Shown here: positions 43,952 through 52,834 of the stretch, piece by piece | How the letters are laid out: every line of letters starts with the position of its first letter | Numbering within the stretch: the stretch's first letter is position 1 | Source of the DNA: CAUPWF01 sp963515125 | GTDB taxonomy: Bacteria > Bacillota > Clostridia > Lachnospirales > Lachnospiraceae | Length of the DNA: 64,000 nt | Direction of reading: 5' to 3' | Assembly: GCA_052116865.1 (NCBI GenBank) | Contig: JBQKKG010000001.1 | Span: 434,001-498,000, forward strand | Notes under the pieces: generated by a model | The model's input: only the letters and a program-made list of their open reading frames with translations | Database searches by the model: none | Told to the model about the DNA's origin: nothing | Translations under genes and position numbers: made by a program

Positions 43952-45242
43952 TAAAACAAAGAATACTGACAATAACCTGGCTTAATAGTAGACCCCATAA
44001 GTAGCCTTTGATACCAAAACGTGGAATTAAGAAAAATACTCCAGCAATTCTTAATAACAAACCAATGGTATTAATTACGAATGAATTTGTGGTTTTTCCA
44101 AGACCATTAATGATACTGATTAATGTTGTGTTCAAATATAGAAAAGGACAAATCCAAGCTAACGTTAGAATAAAATCACCTGCTAACTCACTTTGGAACA
44201 TCACGGAGCCAATAAAGCGACCAAATATAATGAATAGTAAAAAGCAAGCCACACCTAATAAAAAGCAATAGGAGCTGACCTTCTTAATTAATAGGCTCAT
44301 TTTTTGCTTGCTATCAGTTGCTTGGATTTCTGCTACTGTTGGTAAAAGCATAATTGATATGGAATTAGTAATAGCTGATGGAAATAAAATACAAGGTAAA
44401 GCCATTCCAGTTAGAACACCATAAGTGCTTAATGCTTTTGAGATACTATATCCATATGCTTGTAATGTTGTAGGTATGGAAACGGCTTCTATACTTTGCA
44501 AGACATTTAACAATACTCTATTTGCTGTAAGTGGGGCGGATAGCAAGACAATATCTTTTGCATATTTACTGTATTCCAATATGCGAAAGGTATTTTTTTG
44601 TACCTTTTTTTGAGTTTTAGTAAACATCTTTAAAATATACATGGCGGAGGCAATTTCACCAGCTACCAGTCCAATCACAGATATTTTTATGTCTAAAACA
44701 ATATCTTTTTGAACGGCAATATAGCAGAAAGCAGAAACCGTACATACTCTAATGATTTGCTCAATGAGTTGTGAAACAGAAGGTACTACGGTCTTTTTGG
44801 TACCAAAATAGTAACCGGATATACAACTATGTAAGGAGGCGAAGGGAAAGGCATAAGTCATAGCATACAATAATGGTTCACATCGTTGGTCTTGAATAAT
44901 ATGCAATGCTATAAATGGCGCCAGTGATTGGATAACAAATATCATGATAAAGGATAAAAATAAAGATATGCTTACCCCTGTAAGCAATATTTTCTTGGCC
45001 TCGACTTCTTTTTGCTGAGCTATTTTTTGTGCTACACATCTAGAAATCATTGTTTGTATTCCTGCTGCAGTAAAGGAAAAACAAAGTGCATAGATCGGAA
45101 ATATCAGTTGATACAATCCAACACCTTCTTCTCCAAAGGTATGGCTAAGGAATATGCGATAGAAAAACCCGATCACGCGAGTTAAAAGACCTGTGATTGT
45201 GAGGATTAGTGTACCCTTAATAATAATTTTTTTATTCGACAT
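43914..45242 (-). CDS. spoVB: SpoVB-type MATE/MOP-superfamily flippase
   Basis: The 442-aa protein has about 12-14 hydrophobic helices and starts with an N-terminal region typical of polysaccharide flippases (ILTITGLLTRVIGFFYRIFLS). SpoVB-like proteins flip lipid-linked peptidoglycan or cortex precursors across the membrane during sporulation or growth. The 3' end overlaps the truncated XerD-like gene by 38 bases. It starts with ATG 45242. Assignment to SpoVB rather than another MOP flippase rests on context and general features. Confidence 0.8.
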   Translation of the reverse strand: MSNKKIIIKGTLILTITGLLTRVIGFFYRIFLSHTFGEEGVGLYQLIFPIYALCFSFTAAGIQTMISRCVAQKIAQQKEVEAKKILLTGVSISLFLSFIMIFVIQSLAPFIALHIIQDQRCEPLLYAMTYAFPFASLHSCISGYYFGTKKTVVPSVSQLIEQIIRVCTVSAFCYIAVQKDIVLDIKISVIGLVAGEIASAMYILKMFTKTQKKVQKNTFRILEYSKYAKDIVLLSAPLTANRVLLNVLQSIEAVSIPTTLQAYGYSISKALSTYGVLTGMALPCILFPSAITNSISIMLLPTVAEIQATDSKQKMSLLIKKVSSYCFLLGVACFLLFIIFGRFIGSVMFQSELAGDFILTLAWICPFLYLNTTLISIINGLGKTTNSFVINTIGLLLRIAGVFFLIPRFGIKGYLWGLLLSQVIVSILCFITLSHTQQQNGG

Positions 45243-45288
45243 AGTTACTCCATAATGTTCATCTCTATAATTTATTCTTATAATAGTC

Positions 45289-45317
45289 TTGACAGAACAA
45301 AAAGCTAGTGCTATTCT
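45289..45317 (+). promoter_or_regulatory. Promoter of the Fe-S operon
   Basis: TTGACA (45289-45294) and TATTCT (45312-45317), 17-base spacer. Confidence 0.65.
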
Positions 45318-45328
45318 ACAAAAGAAGT

Positions 45329-45353
45329 AATTCCTAGTAAAACACTAGGAATT
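45329..45353. promoter_or_regulatory. 10-bp inverted repeat downstream of the -10 box (candidate Rrf2 operator)
   Basis: AATTCCTAGT and ACTAGGAATT (10-base perfect arms, 5-base spacer) lie 12 bases after the -10 box and about 30 bases before the GTG start. An IscR/Rrf2 autoregulatory site would be expected here. The arms also form an RNA hairpin. Confidence 0.5.
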
Positions 45354-45382
45354 GAAAAAATATTAACAAAGAAGGTGAGCTA

Positions 45383-45841
45383 GTGAAGCTATCTACCAAG
45401 GGAAGATATGGATTACGAGCATTGATAGATTTAGCGCAATATAGTGAAGTGGAACCGGTTTCTATTAGCAGTATTTCCGCAAGGCAAGGAATATCAGAAA
45501 GATACTTGGAACAATTGATGTCGATGTTGAAAAAAGCAGGTATTATTAAAAGTATTCGAGGTGCTGGTGGTGGATACGTATTGGCAAAAGAGGCAAATGA
45601 CATATCTGCTGGAGATATATTGAGAGCTTTAGAAGGTACACTGGAGCCAGTAGAATGTTCGGGGCTTCATCCGGAGGAAGGATGTCAAGCGGCAGATGGT
45701 TGCGTAACAAAATATGTTTGGAAGCGTATTAATGAAAGTATCAACCAAACAGTTGATGAAATTATGCTTGATCAGTTAGTAGAGGAAAGCAAAGCAATGC
45801 CAGATAAAAATAAACATGAATATGGAACATGTAAGAATTAG
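45383..45841 (+). CDS. Rrf2-family regulator (IscR-like)
   Basis: The 152-aa protein has a winged HTH (MKLSTKGRYGLRALIDLAQY, ISERYLEQLMSMLKKAG) with the RGAGGGYVLAK wing. Three Cys follow in VECSGLHPEEGCQAADGC, the position where IscR and relatives hold an Fe-S cluster. It starts at GTG 45383. It precedes the cysteine desulfurase and scaffold genes and would sense cluster or cysteine status and repress this operon. Confidence 0.92.
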   Translation: MKLSTKGRYGLRALIDLAQYSEVEPVSISSISARQGISERYLEQLMSMLKKAGIIKSIRGAGGGYVLAKEANDISAGDILRALEGTLEPVECSGLHPEEGCQAADGCVTKYVWKRINESINQTVDEIMLDQLVEESKAMPDKNKHEYGTCKN

Positions 45842-45851
45842 GAGGGTAATC

Positions 45852-47036
45852 ATGAATAGATTAATATATTTAGATAATGCAGCAACAACCAAAACTGCAC
45901 CAGAAGTTGTAGAAGCAATGTTGCCTTTTTTTACAGAGAACTATGGAAATCCATCCAGTGTATATGGATTTGCAGCAAAAAATAAAGAGGCCATTACCAA
46001 ACAACGAGAAATCATTGCAAATGCATTGGGAGCAGAGCCCAATGAAATATATTTTACGGCAGGTGGTTCTGAATCAGATAACTGGGCTTTAAAGGCGACA
46101 GCAGAAGCATATGGAGATAAAGGAAATCATATTATAACTACAAAAATTGAACACCATGCTATCTTGCATACGGGAGAATACCTAGAGGGAAAAGGATTTG
46201 AAGTAACATATTTGGATGTGGATGAAGATGGGGTTGTAAAGCTTGATGATTTAAAGGCGGCTATTCGTCCAACTACAATTCTGATTTCAATTATGTTTGC
46301 AAATAATGAAATAGGGACAATCCAACCGATCCAAGAAATCGGGGAGATTGCCCATGAGCATGGAATCCTTTTCCACACAGATGCGGTACAGGCATTTGGA
46401 CAAATTCCAATTAAGGTTGATGAATGTCATATTGATATGCTGAGTGCTAGCGGACATAAATTAAATGGGCCCAAGGGAATCGGATTTTTATATATTAGGA
46501 AAGGCGTAAAAATAAGATCATTTGTTCATGGTGGAGCACAAGAAAGAAAGAGACGTGCAGGAACTGAAAATGTGCCAGGGATTATTGGATTAGGAACAGC
46601 AGTAGATAGAGCAATTCAAACCATGGATGTGAGAACAAAAAAAGAAATGAAATTGAGGGACTACATGATTGGAAGAATTAAAGATGAAATTCCTTATTGC
46701 AAGCTCAATGGTCATGAGTCTAAGAGATTACCTAATAATGTGAATTTCAGTTTTCAATTTATTGAAGGAGAATCCTTACTAATCATGTTGGATATGCAGG
46801 GAATCTGTGGTTCTAGTGGATCTGCATGTACATCAGGTTCTTTAGATCCATCGCATGTTCTACTTGCGATAGGATTGCCACATGAAATTGCACATGGGTC
46901 ATTAAGATTGACACTCAATGAGGAAATTCGGAAAGAGGATGTGGATTTTGTAATAGATACTTTAAAGGAAATTGTACAACACTTAAGAAACATGTCCCCA
47001 TTATACGAAGATTTTATAAAAAAAGACAAAAAGTAG
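45852..47036 (+). CDS. iscS: Cysteine desulfurase (NifS/IscS)
   Basis: The PLP enzyme takes sulfur from cysteine for Fe-S clusters and tRNA thiolation. The 395-aa protein has YLDNAATTKTAPEVV, PLP-Lys in SASGHKLNGPKG, and the catalytic Cys in GSACTSGSLDPSHVLL. AGGAGGG at 45840-45846 precedes ATG 45852; the in-frame ATG at 45816 lies inside the Rrf2 gene. It is followed by the scaffold gene and mnmA. Confidence 0.96.
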   Translation: MNRLIYLDNAATTKTAPEVVEAMLPFFTENYGNPSSVYGFAAKNKEAITKQREIIANALGAEPNEIYFTAGGSESDNWALKATAEAYGDKGNHIITTKIEHHAILHTGEYLEGKGFEVTYLDVDEDGVVKLDDLKAAIRPTTILISIMFANNEIGTIQPIQEIGEIAHEHGILFHTDAVQAFGQIPIKVDECHIDMLSASGHKLNGPKGIGFLYIRKGVKIRSFVHGGAQERKRRAGTENVPGIIGLGTAVDRAIQTMDVRTKKEMKLRDYMIGRIKDEIPYCKLNGHESKRLPNNVNFSFQFIEGESLLIMLDMQGICGSSGSACTSGSLDPSHVLLAIGLPHEIAHGSLRLTLNEEIRKEDVDFVIDTLKEIVQHLRNMSPLYEDFIKKDKK

Positions 47037-47079
47037 GTACCAATACAGTATAAGAAGAGTAGAGACCAGGAGGAAAATT

Positions 47080-47520
47080 ATGTATACAGATAAGGTTATG
47101 GATCATTTCCAAAATCCAAGAAATGTTGGAGAATTGGAAAATGCGAGTGGAATAGGTACTGTAGGAAACGCAAAGTGTGGAGATATTATGAGAATTTATC
47201 TCGATATTGACGAAAATGAAATTATTAAAGATGTGAAATTTAAAACGTTTGGGTGTGGAGCTGCTGTAGCAACAAGCAGTATGGCTACAGAACTTGTAAA
47301 AGGAAAACACATCGAAGAGGCTATGCAGATTACAAATAAAGCTGTTATGGAAGCGTTAGACGGTCTTCCACCAGTAAAAGTGCATTGTTCTTTACTTGCG
47401 GAAGAAGCAATTCATGCAGCTTTATGGGATTATGCAGAAAAGAATGGAATTAAAATAAAAGGGTTACAAAAGCCAAAGTCAGATATTCATGAAGAGGAAG
47501 AAGAAGTGGAAGAATACTAA
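47080..47520 (+). CDS. iscU: Fe-S cluster scaffold protein IscU/NifU
   Basis: The 146-aa scaffold has the three conserved Cys in GNAKCGDIMRIYLDID, KTFGCGAAVATSSMATEL and VHCSLLAEEAI. It assembles [2Fe-2S]/[4Fe-4S] clusters with the desulfurase. AGGAGG precedes ATG 47080. The acidic C-terminus (HEEEEEVEEY) is unusual for the family. Confidence 0.95.
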   Translation: MYTDKVMDHFQNPRNVGELENASGIGTVGNAKCGDIMRIYLDIDENEIIKDVKFKTFGCGAAVATSSMATELVKGKHIEEAMQITNKAVMEALDGLPPVKVHCSLLAEEAIHAALWDYAEKNGIKIKGLQKPKSDIHEEEEEVEEY

Positions 47521-47574
47521 TTCTATAGTTCTGATGATTGTGAAATAAGAAATAATAAAGATAGAGGAATTTGG

Positions 47575-48651
47575 ATGGAAAAGAAAACAGTAGTGGTAGG
47601 TATGTCAGGAGGAGTAGATTCCTCTGTAGCAGCATACTTACTAAAAGAGCAAGGGTATAACGTAATTGGAGTGACGATGCAGATCTGGCAGGATGAAGAT
47701 CGAAGATTACAAGAGGAAAATGGTGGCTGCTGTGGATTAAGTGCTGTGGATGATGCAAGGCGTGTTGCGAATGATTTGGAAGTTCCTTATTATGTGATGA
47801 ATTTTAAGGATGAGTTCAAAAAGAATGTAATTGACTATTTTATAAATGAATACCTTCATGGCAAGACGCCGAATCCTTGTATTGCTTGCAATCGTTATGT
47901 GAAATGGGAGTCCTTGTTGAAGCGTAGTTTAGATATTGGTGCAGATTATATTGCAACAGGCCATTATGCTAGAGTTGAGAGGTTGGTAAATGGTCGATAT
48001 GCAATCAAAAACTCAGCTACTGCGAACAAGGATCAAACATATGCACTGTATAACTTAACACAAGAGCAACTAAAACATACATTAATGCCAGTGGGAGAAT
48101 ATACAAAAGATGAAATCCGTGTAATTGCAGAGAAGATTCAGTTGCGTGTAGCGAATAAACCAGATAGTCAGGATATATGTTTTGTACCAGATGGTGATTA
48201 TGCTTCATTTATTCGAAATTCTTCTGATGTTGTGATTCCAACAGGGAATTTTGTGACGTCAGATGGAACGGTGCTTGGACCCCATCGTGGTATTACTCAT
48301 TATACGGTGGGACAGAGAAAAGGATTGGGATTAGCGCTAGGATATCCAGCCTTTGTCTTAGCAATTCGTCCCGATACGAATGAGGTAGTAGTAGGTGCAA
48401 AAGAAGAATCTATGTCCTATACTTTACGTGCGAATCACCTGAATTTTATGACAGTTGATGATTTGTTAGATACTAAAAGGGTTCTTGCAAAAATACGGTA
48501 TAACCATAGAGGGACTTGGTGTAAAATAGAAAAAGTTGGAAATGATGAAGTACTATGTACTTTTGATGAACCACAACGTGCAATTACACCAGGACAAGCA
48601 GTTGTATTTTACGATGGTGAATATGTATTAGGTGGGGGAACCATCTTATAG
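47575..48651 (+). CDS. mnmA: tRNA-specific 2-thiouridylase MnmA
   Basis: MnmA thiolates U34 of tRNA for Lys, Glu and Gln. The 358-aa protein has the PP-loop GMSGGVDSSVAAYLLKEQGY, catalytic Cys in TPNPCIACNRYVKW, and the second catalytic Cys in DSQDICFVPDGDY. Placement after iscS-iscU fits its need for persulfide sulfur. Confidence 0.96.
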   Translation: MEKKTVVVGMSGGVDSSVAAYLLKEQGYNVIGVTMQIWQDEDRRLQEENGGCCGLSAVDDARRVANDLEVPYYVMNFKDEFKKNVIDYFINEYLHGKTPNPCIACNRYVKWESLLKRSLDIGADYIATGHYARVERLVNGRYAIKNSATANKDQTYALYNLTQEQLKHTLMPVGEYTKDEIRVIAEKIQLRVANKPDSQDICFVPDGDYASFIRNSSDVVIPTGNFVTSDGTVLGPHRGITHYTVGQRKGLGLALGYPAFVLAIRPDTNEVVVGAKEESMSYTLRANHLNFMTVDDLLDTKRVLAKIRYNHRGTWCKIEKVGNDEVLCTFDEPQRAITPGQAVVFYDGEYVLGGGTIL

Positions 48652-48690
48652 CTTTGAAAAATTAAGATGGAGCTAAAGTAAGGAGAAATT

Positions 48691-49494
48691 ATGAATGCAG
48701 ATTTTCATATGCACACAAACTTTTCGACAGATGCTGTAGTATCTCCTGAAGAAATGATTAAAGGAGCGATAGACAAGGGATTACATGTTATATGCTTTAC
48801 AGATCATCAGGATGCTGACTTCCCTTCAGGAGAATATCAATTTCGTTTTGATACCAAAGAATATTTTGAGAAAATGAAACAGCTACAAAAACAATATAAA
48901 GACGATATAGATATTAGAATTGGTGTAGAAATTGGATTGCAATCACATCTTGGGGCATATTATAAACAGTATATTTCCGAATACCCTTTTGATTTTGTGA
49001 TTGGTTCCGTACATGCTGTCGGGGGATTAGATCCTTACGAAAAGCAGTTGTTTTGGGGCAGGACAGATACCGAAGTATATGAGCAGGCTTTTGTGGAAAC
49101 GTTAGTGAATATTAAAGCTATAGACGATTTTGATGTACTAGGGCACATTGATTATGTAGTACGCTATGGAACATATCAGGCAAAAGAATATACGTATTCT
49201 AAATTTGCTTTTGATATTGATTCTATATTAAAATATCTAATCGAACATGGCAAAGGAATTGAACTGAATACTTCTGGATTTAAATATGGATTAGGATTTT
49301 GTCATCCCCATCCAGAAATTATTAAAAGATACCAAGAACTTGGTGGGGAAATAATTACTGTTGGTGCTGACGCGCATAAGCCAGAGCATATCGCATTTGA
49401 TTTTAAGAAGGTTAAGGAGATACTAAAACAGTGCGGATTTAAATATTACACAGAATTTAAAGATAGAAAGCCGATTTTTAAGCAACTTGTATAA
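48691..49494 (+). CDS. PHP-domain phosphatase, HisJ-like
   Basis: The 267-aa protein has PHP metal-site motifs: DFHMHTNFSTDA at the N-terminus, FTDHQDAD, GVEIG, GSVHAVGG, LGHIDYV and GADAHKPEHIA. It resembles histidinol-phosphatase HisJ. The Cys/His metal residues are all present. No his operon is nearby, so another phosphoester substrate is possible. Confidence 0.85.
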   Translation: MNADFHMHTNFSTDAVVSPEEMIKGAIDKGLHVICFTDHQDADFPSGEYQFRFDTKEYFEKMKQLQKQYKDDIDIRIGVEIGLQSHLGAYYKQYISEYPFDFVIGSVHAVGGLDPYEKQLFWGRTDTEVYEQAFVETLVNIKAIDDFDVLGHIDYVVRYGTYQAKEYTYSKFAFDIDSILKYLIEHGKGIELNTSGFKYGLGFCHPHPEIIKRYQELGGEIITVGADAHKPEHIAFDFKKVKEILKQCGFKYYTEFKDRKPIFKQLV

Positions 49495-49509
49495 AAATCT
49501 AAAATTCCC

Positions 49510-49538
49510 TTGAAATTCTGTTTTGAATTTAGTACAAT
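49510..49538 (+). promoter_or_regulatory. Promoter of the glycolytic operon
   Basis: TTGAAA (49510-49515) and TACAAT (49533-49538), 17-base spacer, about 105 bases before gap. The leader in between has no clear regulatory fold that I recognise. Confidence 0.7.
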
Positions 49539-49643
49539 GAAGCAAGGTTGATGTTTCTTTAACGATGTGAATATACATGAAAAAAGAATATCATCGTATA
49601 ATGAGTAACAGTAATTATTAATTAACATTAGGAGGAATTAATC

Positions 49644-50657
49644 ATGGCAGTAAAAGTAGCGATTAATGGATTTGGACGTATTGGACGTCTAGCATTTAGA
49701 CAAATGTTCGGAGCGGAAGGATATGAAGTAGTTGCAATCAACGACTTGACAAATCCGAAGATGTTAGCTCACTTATTAAAATATGATTCAGCTCAAGGTA
49801 GATATGCATTAGCAGATAAGGTAGAAGCAAAAGAAGATTCTATTGTAGTTGATGGAAAAGAAATTAAAATTTATGCTCAAAGAGATCCTAAAGATCTTCC
49901 TTGGGGAGAAATCGGAGTAGATGTAGTACTTGAATGTACAGGTTTCTTTACAGCTAAAGATAAAGCATCTGCACATATTGAAGCAGGAGCAAGAAAAGTA
50001 GTAATTTCTGCGCCAGCAGGAAATGATCTTCCTACAATTGTTTATAATGTTAACCATGATACATTGAAAGCTTCTGATACTGTTATTTCAGCGGCTTCAT
50101 GCACAACAAACTGTTTAGCACCGATGGCACAAGCATTGAATAACCTTGCTCCAATTAAGAGTGGTATTATGGCAACAATTCATGCTTATACAGGAGATCA
50201 AATGACTCTTGATGGACCACACCCTAAGGGAGACTTAAGAAGAGCTCGTGCTGCAGCTTGTTCAATTGTTCCTAATTCAACAGGTGCTGCAAAGGCTATT
50301 GGCTTAGTTATTCCAGAATTGAACGGAAAATTAATTGGATCTGCTCAACGTGTTCCAACTCCTACAGGATCAACAACTCTTTTGACAGCAGTAGTTGACG
50401 GAACAGTTACAAAAGAAGAAATCAATGCAGCAATGAAAGCAGCAGCTAATGAATCTTTCGGATATACAGAAGAAGAGTTAGTATCAAGTGATATCATTGG
50501 AATTACATTTGGATCATTATTCGATGCTACACAAACAATGGTAACAAATCTTGATAATGGAACATCTCAAGTACAAGTTGTATCTTGGTATGACAATGAA
50601 AATTCTTACACAAGCCAGATGGTAAGAACAATCAAATACTTCTCTGAATTAGCATAG
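49644..50657 (+). CDS. gapA: Glyceraldehyde-3-phosphate dehydrogenase
   Basis: The 337-aa NAD-dependent enzyme has INGFGRIGRLAFRQMF, the catalytic Cys in SCTTNCLAPMAQ, and SWYDNENSYTSQMVR. It performs the sixth glycolytic step. AGGAGG precedes ATG 49644. It is the first gene of gap-pgk-tpiA-gpmI, with a terminator between it and pgk. Confidence 0.98.
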   Translation: MAVKVAINGFGRIGRLAFRQMFGAEGYEVVAINDLTNPKMLAHLLKYDSAQGRYALADKVEAKEDSIVVDGKEIKIYAQRDPKDLPWGEIGVDVVLECTGFFTAKDKASAHIEAGARKVVISAPAGNDLPTIVYNVNHDTLKASDTVISAASCTTNCLAPMAQALNNLAPIKSGIMATIHAYTGDQMTLDGPHPKGDLRRARAAACSIVPNSTGAAKAIGLVIPELNGKLIGSAQRVPTPTGSTTLLTAVVDGTVTKEEINAAMKAAANESFGYTEEELVSSDIIGITFGSLFDATQTMVTNLDNGTSQVQVVSWYDNENSYTSQMVRTIKYFSELA

Positions 50658-50684
50658 AGATAGTCGATTTGTTATAAATGACTC

Positions 50685-50721
50685 AAAAAGGGTCCGGTCT
50701 AATTGGACGGGACCTTTTTTT
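50685..50721 (+). terminator. Terminator-like hairpin between gapA and pgk
   Basis: AAAAAGGGTCC...GTC pairs with GAC...GGACC-TTTTTTT with one wobble and one mismatch, ending in a 7-T run. It would leave gapA more abundant than downstream genes. Confidence 0.85.
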
Positions 50722-50755
50722 AACTCAAATACTCGCTTTAGAAGGAGGCAATTAA

Positions 50756-51949
50756 ATGCTTAATAAAAAATCAGTAGATGACATACATGTTAAAGGTAAA
50801 AAAGTACTTGTTAGATGTGATTTTAATGTTCCACTTATAGATGGAAAAATCACGGATGAGAATCGTCTTATAGCAGCACTTCCAACAATTCAGAAATTGA
50901 TAACTGATGGTGGAAAAGTAATTCTTTGCTCACACTTAGGAAAGCCAAAGGGAGAGGCAGTACCTTCTTTGTCTTTAGCACCCGTAGCAGTTAGATTGTC
51001 AGAGTTATTAGGACAGAAAGTTGTTTTTGCTGCTGATCCAGAAGTGGTTGGTTCAAATGCGAGAGCGGCAGTTGAAGCTATGAATGATGGAGATGTGGTA
51101 TTACTTGAGAATACTCGTTATAGAAAAGAAGAAACAAAAAATGAAGAAGCATTTAGCAAGGACTTGGCTTCACTTTGCGAGATATTTGTAAACGATGCTT
51201 TTGGTACAGCACATAGAGCACATTGTTCAAATGTTGGTGTTACAAAATATGTGGATACTGCTGTTGTAGGGTACTTAATGCAAAAAGAAATTGACTTTTT
51301 GGGAAATGCAGTAAATAAACCTGAAAGACCATTTGTAGCAATTTTAGGTGGCGCTAAAGTATCAAGTAAAATTTCAGTAATAGAGAATTTATTAGATAAA
51401 GTTGATACTCTTATTATTGGTGGCGGCATGTCTTACACATTCAGCAAAGCGCTGGGTGGAAATGTTGGTATTTCGTTATTAGAAGAAGACTACTGTGATT
51501 ACGCATTGAAAATGTTAAAAAAAGCAAAAGAAAAAGGTGTAAAACTATTATTACCAGTTGATAACAAAATTGCTGATGATTTTTCAAATGATGCAAATAT
51601 CAAAGTCGTAAATAGTGGCGAAATTCCTGATGGATGGGAAGGATTAGACATAGGACCAGAGACCGAAAAATTGTTCTGTAATGCGGTAAAAGATGCAAAA
51701 ACTGTTGTATGGAATGGACCAATGGGATGTTTTGAAATGCCTAATTTTGCTCATGGTACTGAGGAAGTTGCAAAAGCATTAGCTGAAACAAATGCAACAA
51801 CTATTATAGGTGGCGGTGATTCAGCGGCAGCTGTAAATCAGTTGGGATATGGTGACAAAATGACACATATTTCAACGGGTGGTGGAGCATCTTTAGAGTT
51901 TTTAGAAGGCAAAGAATTGCCAGGTGTTGCTGCGGCAAATGATCGTTAG
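50756..51949 (+). CDS. pgk: Phosphoglycerate kinase
   Basis: The 397-aa enzyme makes ATP from 1,3-bisphosphoglycerate. Features are VLVRCDFNVPL, SHLGKPKG, VNDAFGTAHRAH, AILGGAKVSSKI and IGGGDSAAAVNQLGYGD. AAGGAGG precedes ATG 50756. Length and domain order are standard. Confidence 0.98.
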   Translation: MLNKKSVDDIHVKGKKVLVRCDFNVPLIDGKITDENRLIAALPTIQKLITDGGKVILCSHLGKPKGEAVPSLSLAPVAVRLSELLGQKVVFAADPEVVGSNARAAVEAMNDGDVVLLENTRYRKEETKNEEAFSKDLASLCEIFVNDAFGTAHRAHCSNVGVTKYVDTAVVGYLMQKEIDFLGNAVNKPERPFVAILGGAKVSSKISVIENLLDKVDTLIIGGGMSYTFSKALGGNVGISLLEEDYCDYALKMLKKAKEKGVKLLLPVDNKIADDFSNDANIKVVNSGEIPDGWEGLDIGPETEKLFCNAVKDAKTVVWNGPMGCFEMPNFAHGTEEVAKALAETNATTIIGGGDSAAAVNQLGYGDKMTHISTGGGASLEFLEGKELPGVAAANDR

Positions 51950-51983
51950 TTCTACAAATATATATTTAAAGGAGAAAAATAAA

Positions 51984-52733
51984 ATGGCAAGAAGAAAAAT
52001 TATTGCAGGAAATTGGAAGATGAATAAAACGCCAAGTGAAACGGTTGCTTTGATTAATGAATTAAAACCTTTAGTAGCAAGTGAAGAAGTTGATGTTGTA
52101 TTTTGTGTTCCAGCTATTGATATTATTCCGGCGTTGGATGCGGCAAAGGGAACCAATATTTCTATTGGTGCAGAAAATATGTATTATGAAGAGAGTGGTG
52201 CCTATACTGGTGAAATTGCACCAGCAATGTTAACAGATGTAGGGGTTAAATATGTAATTATTGGTCACTCTGAAAGAAGAGAATATTTTGCTGAGACGGA
52301 TGAAACCGTAAATAAAAAAGTGAAGAAAGCTTTTGAACATGGTATTACACCAATTGTATGCTGCGGCGAAACATTGACACAAAGAGAACAAGGTGTAACC
52401 ATTGACTTTATTCGTCAACAAATTAAGATAGCATTTTTAGATGTCACAGCGGAACAAGCAAAAACTGCTGTTATTGCATACGAGCCAATTTGGGCAATCG
52501 GTACTGGAAAAGTTGCAACAACAGAACAAGCACAAGAGGTATGCGCAGCAATTCGTGCATGTATAAAAGAAATATATGATGAGGTTACAGCAGAAGCAGT
52601 CCGTATTCAATATGGTGGTTCTGTATCAGCATCTAGTGCATCGGAGTTATTTGCACAAGCGGATATTGATGGCGGATTAGTAGGTGGTGCAGCACTTAAG
52701 CCAGACTTTGGCAAAATCGTAAACTATAAGTAG
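51984..52733 (+). CDS. tpiA: Triosephosphate isomerase
   Basis: The 249-aa enzyme shows RRKIIAGNWKMNKTPSE, His in VIIGHSERREYFAE, Glu in YEPIWAIGTGK and the phosphate loop YGGSV. AAAGGAG fixes the start at ATG 51984; the frame from 51924 overlaps pgk. It precedes gpmI with a hairpin in between. Confidence 0.98.
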   Translation: MARRKIIAGNWKMNKTPSETVALINELKPLVASEEVDVVFCVPAIDIIPALDAAKGTNISIGAENMYYEESGAYTGEIAPAMLTDVGVKYVIIGHSERREYFAETDETVNKKVKKAFEHGITPIVCCGETLTQREQGVTIDFIRQQIKIAFLDVTAEQAKTAVIAYEPIWAIGTGKVATTEQAQEVCAAIRACIKEIYDEVTAEAVRIQYGGSVSASSASELFAQADIDGGLVGGAALKPDFGKIVNYK

Positions 52734-52750
52734 GATACTTAAAATGAATG

Positions 52751-52812
52751 AAGGCGGGTTTTTCTTCCATTGTGGCAGAAGCTATTCTGTAACTTGTAGA
52801 AAAGCTCGCCTT
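52751..52812 (+). other. Hairpin between tpiA and gpmI without a T tract
   Basis: AAGGCGGGTTTTTC (52751-52764) pairs with 52799-52812 with two G-U pairs around a 34-base loop. TTTATAGGG follows rather than a T run, so it looks like a processing or stability element. Confidence 0.55.
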
Positions 52813-52834
52813 TATAGGGTTAAAGGAGAATGTA

